Positions 43,911 to 52,237 of a DNA stretch of 64,000 bases are shown here, piece by piece. The translations under genes and the position numbers were made by a program. Origin of the DNA: Candidatus Leptofilum proximum (GTDB lineage: Bacteria; Chloroflexota; Anaerolineae; Promineifilales; Promineifilaceae); contig JADJXK010000002.1 of the NCBI GenBank assembly GCA_016710325.1, positions 3,534,001-3,598,000 of the forward strand, given 5' to 3'. The notes under the pieces are model-generated. The model worked only from the letters and a program-made list of their open reading frames with translations, did not search any database and was not told where the DNA came from. The first letter of the stretch is position 1. The number at the start of each line of letters is the position of its first letter.

Positions 43911-45500
43911 TCATGGTTCATACAATTCCGTCTCCGGGTAGAAGGCATACCAGCCAAACCAGTACGCCAGGTGGCCGTTGATGCGCGCCAGCGTTTCGCC
44001 ATCTGGCCCCACCAGCGCTTCTTCGGTGACCTGCCAGGAACGGCCGTCTTCATCCAGCACTGTAAAATCGTCCGGGCCAGGAGCGAAGCTGTGCTCCCCA
44101 CGGGCAAAGGCACGAATTTCGGCGCCGGAGGTGTAGGTGACCGGCCCGACGCGCTGGCTGGTGCCTTCGACCTCCACAATTTCCCCGGCGGCGATGAGGG
44201 TAACGGCCGTTTCCCCCACCACATCATTCACCACGCGCTCGGCCAGCAAATCCGTCACCGGGTACGCCTTGGGCGTTTCGTCCAGCCGCAGCGTGTAGAC
44301 GTGGTCCTTGTTAAACAGCCGGTCGCTCTGCTGCCAGACGGGGAACATCAGCCCATCGCGGAACAGCCGCTCATCGTTGGCGAAGTAGTCGCCGTAGGCC
44401 GCGCCGGGCACGTAGACGCGGTTGTAGCCCGTTTGAATATCCACTACGACGGTGTCCGGGTGCTGTTCTTGCCAATCGGCCCAAGTGGTGAGCACGACGG
44501 GCAGCAGCTCCAGGCGAATCTCCCCGGCGGCCAGTTCACCCAGCACCGGTTCCCCCGTGAGCTGGTTCCACAGCGTCAGGGTGTTGCGGTCGTACATCAG
44601 CTTGTTGCTGCGGAAGAGGAAGCCAGACGAGCCAAAGGTGTAGGTGACTTCGTTGCCGTCCAGGTCGGTGGAACGGCCGTCATACGCAATCGCCGCGCCG
44701 CACAGGGTGCAGTACGCCAGGGAAACAGGCACCCCACCGACCACATCGTTGGCCATCTCGTGCCAGTCCAGAATACGCAGCGGGTAGGCCCGGGCGTCGC
44801 CGTTCAGGGCAATGCCAAAGACCGGCTCCCACGGCTCCATGTAATCTGCATCGGCGGCGGGCAGCATGTGGGGGTTGTCGAGCGCGGGGATGCCATCGAC
44901 CACTACGCCACCCCACTGAATTTCCTCGACGCGAATTTTGGCGGGATGTTTGTCCAGCAGAAAGAGGCCAAAGGTGGTGTCGATGTCGGCCAGCAGGCGA
45001 CCTTTCCAGCTGGTGAAGCCGGGCGGCGGGGTGAGGTCGGTGCCGCCGTACCAGGTGATCCAATCGCCCCAGTTGCTGCCCCAGCTTTGCCCGCTGAGCG
45101 CTTCCAGGCTGGCGGCAATCCCGTCTAAATCGGGATACTGCACCAGGCCAATTTGCCGCCCGCGCAGCAGCTCGATGAGCACGGCGACAAAACGCTGGTC
45201 CCCGGCGGCCAAAATACGTTCCAGGGCGGCATCCACGTCGCGGCGGCTGCCTTCGCTGAGGTTAAACATGAGGGCACGGGCTTCCTCCTCGTCGATGAGG
45301 CCATCGTTCATGGTTTCTGTTTCGGTCATTTCGGTGGTTGGGGTGGGAACGGCCGTTGCTGCTGCTTCTGGCTCGTCAGTGGGACTGACTGTTTCCGCGG
45401 TTGTAGCTGTAGGTGCCAGATCGTCTTCCCTGGAGGCGGCGCCACAGGCGACCAGCCAGAGAAGCAAAAATGCCAGGGAAACTGTACGCAAAACAGACAT
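43911..45500 (-). CDS. DUF3179-domain lipoprotein
   Basis: A 529-residue secreted lipoprotein: lipobox LVAC, a Thr/Glu/Pro linker to about residue 60, a HEAT-like helical section (80-140), then DUF3179 with VVGGVPVSLAYCTLCGAA and LDWHEMANDVVGG, and WNQLTGEPVLGELAAG. The two Cys in CTLC probably bind metal or form a redox site. Function is unknown; DUF3179 proteins are extracytoplasmic and common in Chloroflexota and archaea. AAGGAG precedes the ATG. Confidence 0.88.
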   Translation of the reverse strand: MSVLRTVSLAFLLLWLVACGAASREDDLAPTATTAETVSPTDEPEAAATAVPTPTTEMTETETMNDGLIDEEEARALMFNLSEGSRRDVDAALERILAAGDQRFVAVLIELLRGRQIGLVQYPDLDGIAASLEALSGQSWGSNWGDWITWYGGTDLTPPPGFTSWKGRLLADIDTTFGLFLLDKHPAKIRVEEIQWGGVVVDGIPALDNPHMLPAADADYMEPWEPVFGIALNGDARAYPLRILDWHEMANDVVGGVPVSLAYCTLCGAAIAYDGRSTDLDGNEVTYTFGSSGFLFRSNKLMYDRNTLTLWNQLTGEPVLGELAAGEIRLELLPVVLTTWADWQEQHPDTVVVDIQTGYNRVYVPGAAYGDYFANDERLFRDGLMFPVWQQSDRLFNKDHVYTLRLDETPKAYPVTDLLAERVVNDVVGETAVTLIAAGEIVEVEGTSQRVGPVTYTSGAEIRAFARGEHSFAPGPDDFTVLDEDGRSWQVTEEALVGPDGETLARINGHLAYWFGWYAFYPETELYEP

Positions 45501-45619
45501 GAATCTGCTCCTTTTAGCGGTTTTGAGAGCAGTATAGCAGGAGAATGGGGGGAGGAACGGCCGTTTAGCAACGTGTAAGCATTTGGTAATATGCCCGTAA
45601 CGGTTCTGCTTGGCACGCT

Positions 45620-45675
45620 AACCTCCCGCAGATTTCCTTCCGAAAATTGGTATCAAATGGAACCAGCGGGAGGTT
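45620..45675. terminator. AACCTCCCGC/GCGGGAGGTT inverted repeat
   Basis: A 10-bp stem (45620-45629 with 45666-45675) with a 36-base loop between the DUF3179 start and the CBM48 gene. The same word CTGCGGGAGGT lies inverted at 43892-43902 on the other side of DUF3179. Confidence 0.5.
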
Positions 45676-45689
45676 CCCTTAGTGAGATC

Positions 45690-45724
45690 AAAAAAGGACG
45701 ATCTGCCTGGCAAATCGTCCTTTC
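45690..45724 (-). terminator. Rho-independent terminator of CBM48 gene
   Basis: On the - strand AAAGGACGAT pairs with ATCGTCCTTT and is followed by TTTTT, about 25 bp past the CBM48 stop. Strong stem plus T-run. Confidence 0.75.
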
Positions 45725-45747
45725 TGCAAGCTGGGTCTGCTGTGTTG

Positions 45748-46041
45748 TTATGCAGCGGTGAAAATGACGCTGTTTTCGCTGCCGTGTTCGTTGGCCCAGT
45801 AAGCGTCGGCGGCTTCGTCGTTGTGCCAGTCAGCGCCGTCCACCAGGTAGCGGAACTGGAATTGGCCTTCTTTGGGCAAGCGCACCTTGGCGCGGAAAGG
45901 ACCATCTTTGACCTGTTTCATTTCGATGGGCTGCCAGCCATTGTGCTCCGAGATCAAAGCCACCTGATCGGCATTTTCTAGATTGAGCTCAAAGGTGACC
46001 TCACACTCGTCCTTTGTCTTAAGGAACTTTTTCTTCAACAT
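45748..46041 (-). CDS. CBM48/early-set-type glycogen-binding domain protein
   Basis: A 97-residue stand-alone CBM48-like (AMPK/isoamylase N-terminal) domain: VTFELNLENADQVALISEHNGW, then FRAKVRLPKEGQFQFRYLVDG. Only the domain is present, with no catalytic part. It may bind glycogen or be a small regulator. GGAGG precedes the ATG at 46041. A Rho-independent terminator follows. Confidence 0.85.
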   Translation of the reverse strand: MLKKKFLKTKDECEVTFELNLENADQVALISEHNGWQPIEMKQVKDGPFRAKVRLPKEGQFQFRYLVDGADWHNDEAADAYWANEHGSENSVIFTAA

Positions 46042-46277
46042 ACGGTAATACCTCCACAAAATTTGGATTATGTTCCGAGTCAGTCGGAACCGGTGTGTGC
46101 GATGTTAACTTCTTGATTACACGAGGCGACGAACGGTTTGCCGCCAAAACAGCGCCGAATTATAGGCAATATAGTTGATGTGTCAAGTATTTTGTAAATG
46201 GCCGGGGCACTTTTGCTGGTTTTACCAAGGATGCCGTAATTTTTAAGCTCAGAAATAGCACATATGTTCTAAATCTA

Positions 46278-46286
46278 TGATATAAT
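46278..46286 (+). promoter_or_regulatory. Extended -10 promoter of VOC gene
   Basis: TGATATAAT, a TG-n-TATAAT extended -10, lies 63 bases before the VOC start. The following CGGG is also found after the TATAAT upstream of the GNAT gene at 61174. No matching -35 was needed or seen. Confidence 0.5.
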
Positions 46287-46348
46287 CGGGCAGCACATAG
46301 GCACACAGTGCCTCCCTTTTTATTGTCCAAAACAAAGGAGATTATGAC

Positions 46349-47158
46349 ATGCAGGTAGTGAAACGTTATCCCGATGGTGTTTTTTGTTGGGTGGACCTTA
46401 GCACGCCAGATCCGGAAGCCGCCAAGGCGTTTTATGCTGGTCTTTTTGGTTGGGAAGTGGAGGACCGGCCGATTGATATGGGCGGAGTTTATTCCATGCT
46501 CCAGATTGACGGCAAACACGTGGCTGGCCTTGGCGAAATGCAGCCAGAGATGAAGGCGCAGGGCGTGCCTGCGTTTTGGAGTTCCTATGTAAAACATAGT
46601 GATGTCGACGGCATTGCGGCAAAGATGGCGGCGGCAGGCGGCGGCGTCATGTTCCCACCGATGGATGTGATGGATTCCGGCCGTATGACTATAGGCACGG
46701 ATCCCACGGGCACACTGTTTGGCGTGTGGCAGCCAACTGGGCACATCGGCGCCGAACTGGTTAACATGCCCAATACGTTGGTTTGGAATGAACTGCAAAC
46801 CCGCCAGCCCGCAGAAGCGAAAGCGTTTTACGAAACGGTCTTTGATTGGACCAGTGCGGCCGATGAAAATGGGTATGTGACGTTTGCGGCAGACGGCCGT
46901 ACCCAGGCAGGCATGATCACCATGGACGAAAACTGGGGACCAGAGGTGCCCAACAACTGGTCAGTTTATTTCATGGTAGAGGATGTGGCGGCTAAAGCTA
47001 ACCTGGCCCAAGAACTGGGCGGTACAGTTATGGTCCCACCCACTCAGGCTGGAGAGATGGGCACCTTTGCCGTGATTCAGGACCCGCAGGGTGGGGTATT
47101 TAACGTGATGTCCTTTAAAGGCCCGGTGGATCCGCCGCCGGGGTATGAAAAGGCATAA
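46349..47158 (+). CDS. VOC-family protein with two glyoxalase-type domains
   Basis: A 269-residue protein with two VOC repeats of about 125 residues, each starting with a F/NELxTxxPxxAKAFY-type motif (WVDLSTPDPEAAKAFYAGLFGW and WNELQTRQPAEAKAFYETVF) and ending near DPxG (DPTGTLFGVWQ, DPQGGVFNVM). The paired repeats form one metal-binding or ligand cup. The family includes glyoxalases and resistance proteins; the substrate is unknown. AAGGAG is 10 bases upstream; an ATG five bases earlier hits a stop at once. Confidence 0.88.
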   Translation: MQVVKRYPDGVFCWVDLSTPDPEAAKAFYAGLFGWEVEDRPIDMGGVYSMLQIDGKHVAGLGEMQPEMKAQGVPAFWSSYVKHSDVDGIAAKMAAAGGGVMFPPMDVMDSGRMTIGTDPTGTLFGVWQPTGHIGAELVNMPNTLVWNELQTRQPAEAKAFYETVFDWTSAADENGYVTFAADGRTQAGMITMDENWGPEVPNNWSVYFMVEDVAAKANLAQELGGTVMVPPTQAGEMGTFAVIQDPQGGVFNVMSFKGPVDPPPGYEKA

Positions 47159-47164
47159 GATTCT

Positions 47165-47228
47165 GTAATTGAGTAATTGGGTAATTGGCTGATTTTCAGC
47201 TGTCCAATTACTCAATTACCCAATTACC
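47165..47228. repeat. GTAATTGAGTAATTGG inverted repeat between convergent genes
   Basis: GTAATTGAGTAATTGG (47165-47180), extended by GTAATTGG, pairs with CCAATTACTCAATTAC (47204-47219), extended by CCAATTACC. Probably a bidirectional terminator. Same 16-mer as at 36503 and 53485. Confidence 0.8.
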
Positions 47229-48445
47229 TAAATTTGCGTGCGCACGTTGGACTTGGGTGGGGCGGAGGTTAGGAAGTCGCGCGCGAAGCGTTCATTGTAG
47301 CTGTTGATGAGGTGCTGGATACGGCCGTAATCCGCCCCGGCCACCAGCAGCCCGGCATGATACTTCTTGGGGAGCCGCCACACAATTTCCGGATCGTTAT
47401 ACGCGGATAAATCGGGCTGTTCCTGCTGCGCCAGACAGATGATCAGCCCGGCATGGTCCTGGCGCGGCGTGGGTGGCAGGTATGTTTCGCGGCGCACGCT
47501 GGCCAACTCGATGCGGGCCGCCTCCTGCCACAGCACAATGCCTGTGGCTGCTTCCACCAGCCGGTCGATGTTGGCCCCACCCACACGTGCGGCCGTTTCC
47601 AGGAAGTAGAAACGGCCGTCTGCTTCCGCCTGGATAAACTCGGTGTGGGCCACACCACGCACCTGGCGCAGCACCCGCATCAAATTGGCGTTGGCGGCAA
47701 TAAGATCCTGGCTGCTGGCGCTGCCGTGGGGCAGGGTGCGGGTGTTGAAGATGCCGCCCCCGGTGGTGACGGCCAGCGGCGGCGTGCCGTACTGGCTGGC
47801 AATGGCAAACACCACTTCCTTTTCCCAAATCAGCGAATCGACGTGGCAGACGTTACCCACCACAAACTGCTCCAGCAGGTAAAACGAACGTTGGTCACCC
47901 AGTTCGTTGACTGCCTGCCAGACGGCATCGGCCTCGTACAGCTTGCGAATGCCCACGGCCCCAGCTTCGAAGCGGGGCTTAAGCACCCAGGGCGCCGGTA
48001 CGCGATGGAGAAAATCGTTGAGCTCGTCGTTGTTGAAGACGGCCGTAAATTCCGGCACCAGCACCCCCTCGTCTCGCGCCTGTACGCGCATCGCCAGCTT
48101 GTCGCGGAAGTGGCGCGCCGTGGTTTCGCCCATGCCGGGAATGCGCAGATGCTCACGCAGCGAAGCGGCCGTAGCCACGTCGTAGTCGTCCAAGGCCACG
48201 ATCCGGTCGATTTTTTCGGTGCGGGCCAGGTAGCTTACGGCGTAGGTGATGTCTGGCTGTTTAGACAGATTGGGCATGATGAAGCGCTCAGCAATGGCGT
48301 CCATGGGCCAATCCGGGTTGTGGGCGGCTTCTTCAGCCACCAGCAGCAGGACGCGTGCACCCTGCCGCTTGGCTTCCAGCAAGTAGGGGATGCCTTTACA
48401 TTCGCTGGCAATGGCCAGAATTGTGATGGGGTGGGTCTGGGACAT
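47228..48445 (-). CDS. ATP-grasp enzyme (carboxylate-amine ligase type)
   Basis: About 405 residues. A Rossmann-like N domain (ILAIASECKGIPYLLEAKRQG), then ATP-grasp core with WVLKPRFEAGAVGIRKL (Lys of the ATP site), FYLLEQFVVG, and metal ligands in FYFLETAARVGGAN. It resembles biotin-carboxylase/PurK/DdaF-like ligases that join a carboxylate and an amine. The product is unknown. The ATG at 48445 follows GGAG; an upstream in-frame start at 48487 is less likely. Confidence 0.85.
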   Translation of the reverse strand: MSQTHPITILAIASECKGIPYLLEAKRQGARVLLLVAEEAAHNPDWPMDAIAERFIMPNLSKQPDITYAVSYLARTEKIDRIVALDDYDVATAASLREHLRIPGMGETTARHFRDKLAMRVQARDEGVLVPEFTAVFNNDELNDFLHRVPAPWVLKPRFEAGAVGIRKLYEADAVWQAVNELGDQRSFYLLEQFVVGNVCHVDSLIWEKEVVFAIASQYGTPPLAVTTGGGIFNTRTLPHGSASSQDLIAANANLMRVLRQVRGVAHTEFIQAEADGRFYFLETAARVGGANIDRLVEAATGIVLWQEAARIELASVRRETYLPPTPRQDHAGLIICLAQQEQPDLSAYNDPEIVWRLPKKYHAGLLVAGADYGRIQHLINSYNERFARDFLTSAPPKSNVRTQI

Positions 48446-48542
48446 GTTTTTCTCCGTGAGCAGTTGGGGTTGGATTACGGCCGTCATTTTACCCGCAAAC
48501 GGACCAACGCAAAAATCAAAAAGAAAGACACCGCATTAAGCA

Positions 48543-48571
48543 TTGAGTTTCACGTAAACACGTGCTACACT
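48543..48571 (+). promoter_or_regulatory. Promoter of the vapBC-type module
   Basis: TTGAGT, 17 bases, then TACACT: a near-consensus -35/-10 pair ending 19 bases before the antitoxin ATG. A CACGT-AAA-CACGTG inverted word lies in the spacer and could bind the antitoxin. Confidence 0.6.
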
Positions 48572-48590
48572 GATTCGCGTGGAGGTTTTT

Positions 48591-48833
48591 ATGGAGAAAC
48601 AAAACGTAACGTTATCGTTGCCCAAGGAAACACTGCGCAAGGCCAAGATTCTGGCGGCGGAACGACAAACCTCGTTGTCGGCCTTGCTGACCGAGACGCT
48701 TGAAGCAATCGTTGCCAAAGCAGATATGTACGAAATTGCCCAGCAGCGCCAGTTGGTGCTGATGGAAAAAGGGTATGACTTTGGCCTGAGTGAATCCACA
48801 AGTTGGACGCGAGATGAGCTTCATGAACGATGA
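48591..48833 (+). CDS. Ribbon-helix-helix-type antitoxin (VapB-like)
   Basis: An 80-residue protein beginning MEKQNVTLSLPKETLRKAKI, a typical RHH strand and helix, then SLSALLTETLEAIV. The C terminus (DFGLSESTSWTRDELHER) is the toxin-binding part. GGAGG precedes the ATG. It overlaps the PIN toxin gene, the standard type II arrangement. Confidence 0.82.
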   Translation: MEKQNVTLSLPKETLRKAKILAAERQTSLSALLTETLEAIVAKADMYEIAQQRQLVLMEKGYDFGLSESTSWTRDELHER

Positions 48834-49251
48834 ACTCAGCTACCAGTTTGTGGACACAAATGTGCTTGTGTATGCTTACGACAGCAGCAACACGCAAAAA
48901 CAACAGCAGGCCAAAGCGCTTTTGCGACGGCTCTGGCAGGAACAGACGGGGTGCATCAGTATCCAGGTTCTGCAAGAATTTTATGTGACAACCACGCGAA
49001 AGTTGGCAAACCCGCTTGCCGCCACAGAAGCGGCGCAAATCATCTCAGATTTGAGCCTTTGGCGCATTCATCAGCCGCAGGTTGAAGATATTTTGAGGGC
49101 AGTGCAGATTCAACAACGGCACCACCTTTCGTTCTGGGACAGCCTGATTGTGCGGAGTGCCAATCAGCTTGGCTGTCAGATAATTTGGACCGAAGATTTG
49201 AACAACGAACAGTTAGTTGAGGGTTGTAAAATCCAAACGCCGTTTACATAA
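48814..49251 (+). CDS. PIN-domain ribonuclease toxin (VapC-like)
   Basis: A 145-residue PIN domain with acidic active-site residues in VDTNVLVYAYD, IQVLQEFY, SFWDSLIV and IWTEDL. It would cleave RNA when not held by the antitoxin. Starts at ATG 48814 or 48823 inside the antitoxin gene. Its stop overlaps the ATG of the next gene (TAATG). Confidence 0.87.
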   Translation: MSFMNDELSYQFVDTNVLVYAYDSSNTQKQQQAKALLRRLWQEQTGCISIQVLQEFYVTTTRKLANPLAATEAAQIISDLSLWRIHQPQVEDILRAVQIQQRHHLSFWDSLIVRSANQLGCQIIWTEDLNNEQLVEGCKIQTPFT

Positions 49252-49589
49252 TGAGTCAATTACCAGAGAGCGACTGGAAAAAATTGAGAGCAATCAAGGA
49301 AAAGGCTTTGGCCAGACTTTGTACGCGTATACTTGCGGATATTCATTCAACGTCTGATCCTGTTCATATTGAGAATGCACATCAGACGTATCTTGAAGTC
49401 TATAAGCTTGTTAATGAAGGTGATGAAGCCGTTGCTGATTTGTTTGACGACTGGCGGAGGTCGATGGCGTTCATAAGGTTGATGGGGTGGTTAAGTCAGG
49501 GCCTGGTTACGGAGGAAGAGTTCCGCTCATTATCTCAGGAAACACAATCGCTAATGACAGCAACTGTGAATATAGAGTTTTATCCGTGA
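49251..49589 (+). CDS. Small helical conserved protein downstream of VapC
   Basis: A 112-residue protein, mostly helical (ESDWKKLRAIKEKALARLCTRI, FDDWRRSMAFIRLMGWLSQG, TEEEFRSLSQET). The pattern recalls a family of unnamed proteins beginning with D-W-K-K-L-R. It starts in the VapC stop codon and so is translated with the toxin-antitoxin genes. Function unknown. Confidence 0.65.
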   Translation: MSQLPESDWKKLRAIKEKALARLCTRILADIHSTSDPVHIENAHQTYLEVYKLVNEGDEAVADLFDDWRRSMAFIRLMGWLSQGLVTEEEFRSLSQETQSLMTATVNIEFYP

Positions 49590-49606
49590 GGCACCACAGG
49601 TTTGTT

Positions 49607-50554
49607 TTACTCCTTTTCTTTGACAATTTTCTCCGCACCGCTGCGGGTAATTTGGAAGTGGTCAAAGTCACGGGCGACGTAGGTGTTGGGGAAGATGGCG
49701 CGGGCTTCCTGGCGAATCATACGGCCGTTATACCGGCGCGATAAATGGGTCAAAATCAGCGTATTGACGTTGGCTTCTTTGGCCAGTCGCGCCGCCTGGG
49801 CCGCCGTCATGTGGCCAAACTGGCGGGCCATCGCCTCATCTTCCTCCAGGTAAGTGGCTTCGATCACCAGGGCATGGGCGTTCTGGCAAACGGGCAGCAG
49901 CTCGTCGATGCGGCCCACATCACCCACGTGCACATACTTGGTGCCGGGCAGCGCCTCACCCAGCACGTCGTCTGGCTGGATGGTACGGCCGTCGGCCAAC
50001 GTCACGCTTTCGCCCCGCACCAGCATGGCTCGTTCGGGACCAAACGGCACACTCAGCGCGGCCGCTTTTTCAGCCAGGAAAGGGCGGTGTTCTTTTTCCT
50101 CAAACAAAAAGCCAAAGCAGTCCGGGCCGCGGTGCTGTACCGGGAAGGCGGTGAGATTGAACTTGTCATCGCCCAGGATGACGCCGTGTTCAATCGGGTT
50201 GAGCTCGATGTGGAGGGGGGAACGGCCGTGGGGAAACACCACGCGAAACAACAAATCATACACCCGAGCCAGGGTGCTGCGCCCGGCGTAAATGTCCACT
50301 CGATCCATGTTTTCCCAGCGCCCCAACGTGGAGACAAAGCCGCCAAGCCCTAAAATGTGGTCCAGATGGCCATGCGTCAGCAGAACCTTGTTGAGCCGCT
50401 TGAAGCCCAGTCCGCTGTGCAAAATCTGGCGCTGCGTGCCTTCGCCGCAGTCAATCAAAAAGCGATGCTCCCGATACAAAACCATATGCGCCGACAGACC
50501 CCGCTGTACAGAGGGCGCCGACGCGGACGTGCCCAAAAAGATTAGTTCAAACAT
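49607..50554 (-). CDS. rnz: Ribonuclease Z
   Basis: A 315-residue metallo-beta-lactamase-fold endonuclease: FLGTSASAPSVQRG, zinc motif LTHGHLDHILGLGGF, PVQHRGPDCFGF, GDVGR and ILTHLSRRY. It matures tRNA 3' ends. Length and motifs are standard for bacterial RNase Z. Confidence 0.93.
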   Translation of the reverse strand: MFELIFLGTSASAPSVQRGLSAHMVLYREHRFLIDCGEGTQRQILHSGLGFKRLNKVLLTHGHLDHILGLGGFVSTLGRWENMDRVDIYAGRSTLARVYDLLFRVVFPHGRSPLHIELNPIEHGVILGDDKFNLTAFPVQHRGPDCFGFLFEEKEHRPFLAEKAAALSVPFGPERAMLVRGESVTLADGRTIQPDDVLGEALPGTKYVHVGDVGRIDELLPVCQNAHALVIEATYLEEDEAMARQFGHMTAAQAARLAKEANVNTLILTHLSRRYNGRMIRQEARAIFPNTYVARDFDHFQITRSGAEKIVKEKE

Positions 50555-50871
50555 GGGGCGTATTGTAACGGGGATTCAGGTAATTGGCAGAAAATGTTGG
50601 GTCCTTGGGATTTGGCGGGGCCGGACTGATTTTTGCACCGAATTAACGCAAATTTTTGTGTGAATTCGCGTCAATTCGATGCTAATCCCCTGAAATGGTA
50701 AAGAGCCAAAATGACTAATGATGAAACGGTGCCTGGTTGGAGGCAAGAAGAAACCCCTCAGCAGCAGTTGCGCCGAGGGGCCAGAAGGAGGTAATCAATC
50801 TGTTTTCTTACACAATTGCCAGCTGGCGCAAGGCCAAATGACAATGAAGATGGCTCCCAAAAGGACAGAGT
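50555..50871 (+). other. Intergenic region with terminator
   Basis: No gene supported. It contains CCCCTCAGC (50754-50762)/GCCGAGGGG (50772-50780), which on the - strand is followed by TTTCTTC, a likely terminator of the sugar transferase gene. Short AATTAACGC/GCGTCAATT words also occur. Confidence 0.5.
50754..50780 (-). terminator. Terminator downstream of sugar transferase
   Basis: 9-bp stem CCCCTCGGC/GCTGAGGGG (one G-T-type mismatch) with a 9-base loop, then TTTCTTCTT on the - strand. Confidence 0.55.
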
Positions 50872-51555
50872 TTAGTAGGCTCCGTCTCCCTTCAAAACAA
50901 CCGGAATGGTCCACAGCAATATTTTGATGTCCAGCCAGATAGACCATTGGGTGATGTACTGCATATCCAGCGCCACACGTTCGTTGTAGCTGGTGTTGGA
51001 ACGGCCGTTTACCTGCCACAAACCCGTTATGCCTGGCATGACGCGCATCAACATTGGGGCATGCGGGCCGTATTTGCTAATTTCATCAGGAGTGATGATA
51101 CGCGGTCCAATCAAGGACATGTCGCGAGCCAACACGTTAAACAACTGGGGCAGTTCATCCAGGCTGTATTTGCGTAACAGTTTGCCCACTCGGGTAACGC
51201 GCGGATCGCACTTCAATTTGTAGTTTTTGTTTAGTTCTCGCTGCAGCTTGGGGTAGCGGGCCAGGATTTCGTCGCCGTTCACGTACATGGTACGGAACTT
51301 GAAGGCGCCAAAAATACGGCCGTTCTGCCCCAAAACACGCCGACGGTAAAATACCGGTCCGGGTGAATCCAGCTTGACCAAAATTATCAAAAGAATAAAG
51401 AGGGGCGCCAGCAGCAATAAACTCGGTAGTGCGATTGCGTAATCAAGGACCATTTTCGCCACGTGATTATACCGGGTTGCTTCCCAATTTTTGTTTTTAA
51501 CGGTATCTAATTCCACGTTTGCGTTATCCGGGAGTCGGTTGGTTTGGAGAATCAT
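50872..51555 (-). CDS. Polyprenyl-phosphate sugar-1-phosphate transferase (WcaJ/PglC-type)
   Basis: A 227-residue bacterial sugar transferase. One hydrophobic segment (ALPSLLLLAPLFILLIILVKL), DSPGPVFYRRRVLG, FKFRTM, DELPQLFNVLARDMSLIGPR and PGITGLWQVNGRS are hallmark motifs. It starts glycan assembly on undecaprenyl phosphate. Being beside secreted glycosidases it may start a surface polysaccharide; no other glycan genes are seen here. AGGAG precedes the ATG. Confidence 0.93.
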   Translation of the reverse strand: MILQTNRLPDNANVELDTVKNKNWEATRYNHVAKMVLDYAIALPSLLLLAPLFILLIILVKLDSPGPVFYRRRVLGQNGRIFGAFKFRTMYVNGDEILARYPKLQRELNKNYKLKCDPRVTRVGKLLRKYSLDELPQLFNVLARDMSLIGPRIITPDEISKYGPHAPMLMRVMPGITGLWQVNGRSNTSYNERVALDMQYITQWSIWLDIKILLWTIPVVLKGDGAY

Positions 51556-51740
51556 GGATGTACTCCTACTTAAACTAAAAACAGTACAAGCTATCAGACA
51601 GGCTCTTTTGACTCCCGGTCAGTGTAAAAGAGGGAGCTTACGACCACACTTACCAAGTATTAATCTGGAACGGTACCAGGCAGGTTGTTCCGGGCTGGTA
51701 GAGAAGGGGATTGCCGGGGAGTATGCGGTGAGGGGAGGCG

Positions 51741-52235
51741 TTAAACGGCCGTCGCCACGGCCGTACAAAATAAGATCAATGCAGCGCAGGCCAGGTTCAG
51801 CCCGAGCATCTGTTTTTCCCGCTGGTTGAGCTTTGTTTGTTCAGTTTGGGCCAGATTCGGCCGTTTTTCGGCCAGCAGCGCCAGCCGGTCTATGGCCGGG
51901 TACAAGCCAAATTGCAAATAGACCGTAGTGGTCGCCAGCAAAACAAACGCCGCATGTTTGACCAGCATGGCCCAGGCCCACACACTGTCGATGGTCAGGA
52001 AGCCGTTGTAATTGGCATCATTGGTCATTTGCACAAAGCCGGTGATGAGCAGCAAGATGAGGCCGACATTGGCCCAGGGCGTCAGGCGCTTTTGTAGGGT
52101 AAGCCAACTGTTGTCGGCCACGGCGCCTTTTTGCCGGGCGGGCCAGGCGGCCAGGCCCATTAACACCAGGCTGCCAAACCACACCACGGTGGCCAGCAAA
52201 TGAATCCAGTAAGACAAAACAAGTATCCAGAACAT
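51741..52235 (-). CDS. CopD-like four-helix membrane protein
   Basis: A 164-residue protein with four hydrophobic helices. HLLATVVWFGSLVLMG, GLILLLITGF and MLVKHAAFVLLATTTVY fit the CopD/DUF2269-like group, which often binds copper or haem through His residues. The ATG lies 2 bp after the GH39-like stop, suggesting coupled translation. Function not certain. Confidence 0.72.
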   Translation of the reverse strand: MFWILVLSYWIHLLATVVWFGSLVLMGLAAWPARQKGAVADNSWLTLQKRLTPWANVGLILLLITGFVQMTNDANYNGFLTIDSVWAWAMLVKHAAFVLLATTTVYLQFGLYPAIDRLALLAEKRPNLAQTEQTKLNQREKQMLGLNLACAALILFCTAVATAV

Positions 52236-52237
52236 AG

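Noticed and set aside
47453..48703. 416-codon + strand frame
   Set aside because: Antisense to the ATP-grasp gene, which has clear family motifs; the frame runs on into the vapB promoter and has no domain.
51556..51740. Riboswitch or structured leader upstream of the sugar transferase
   Set aside because: I looked for c-di-GMP-type and other riboswitch cores and found no match; only weak local stems.
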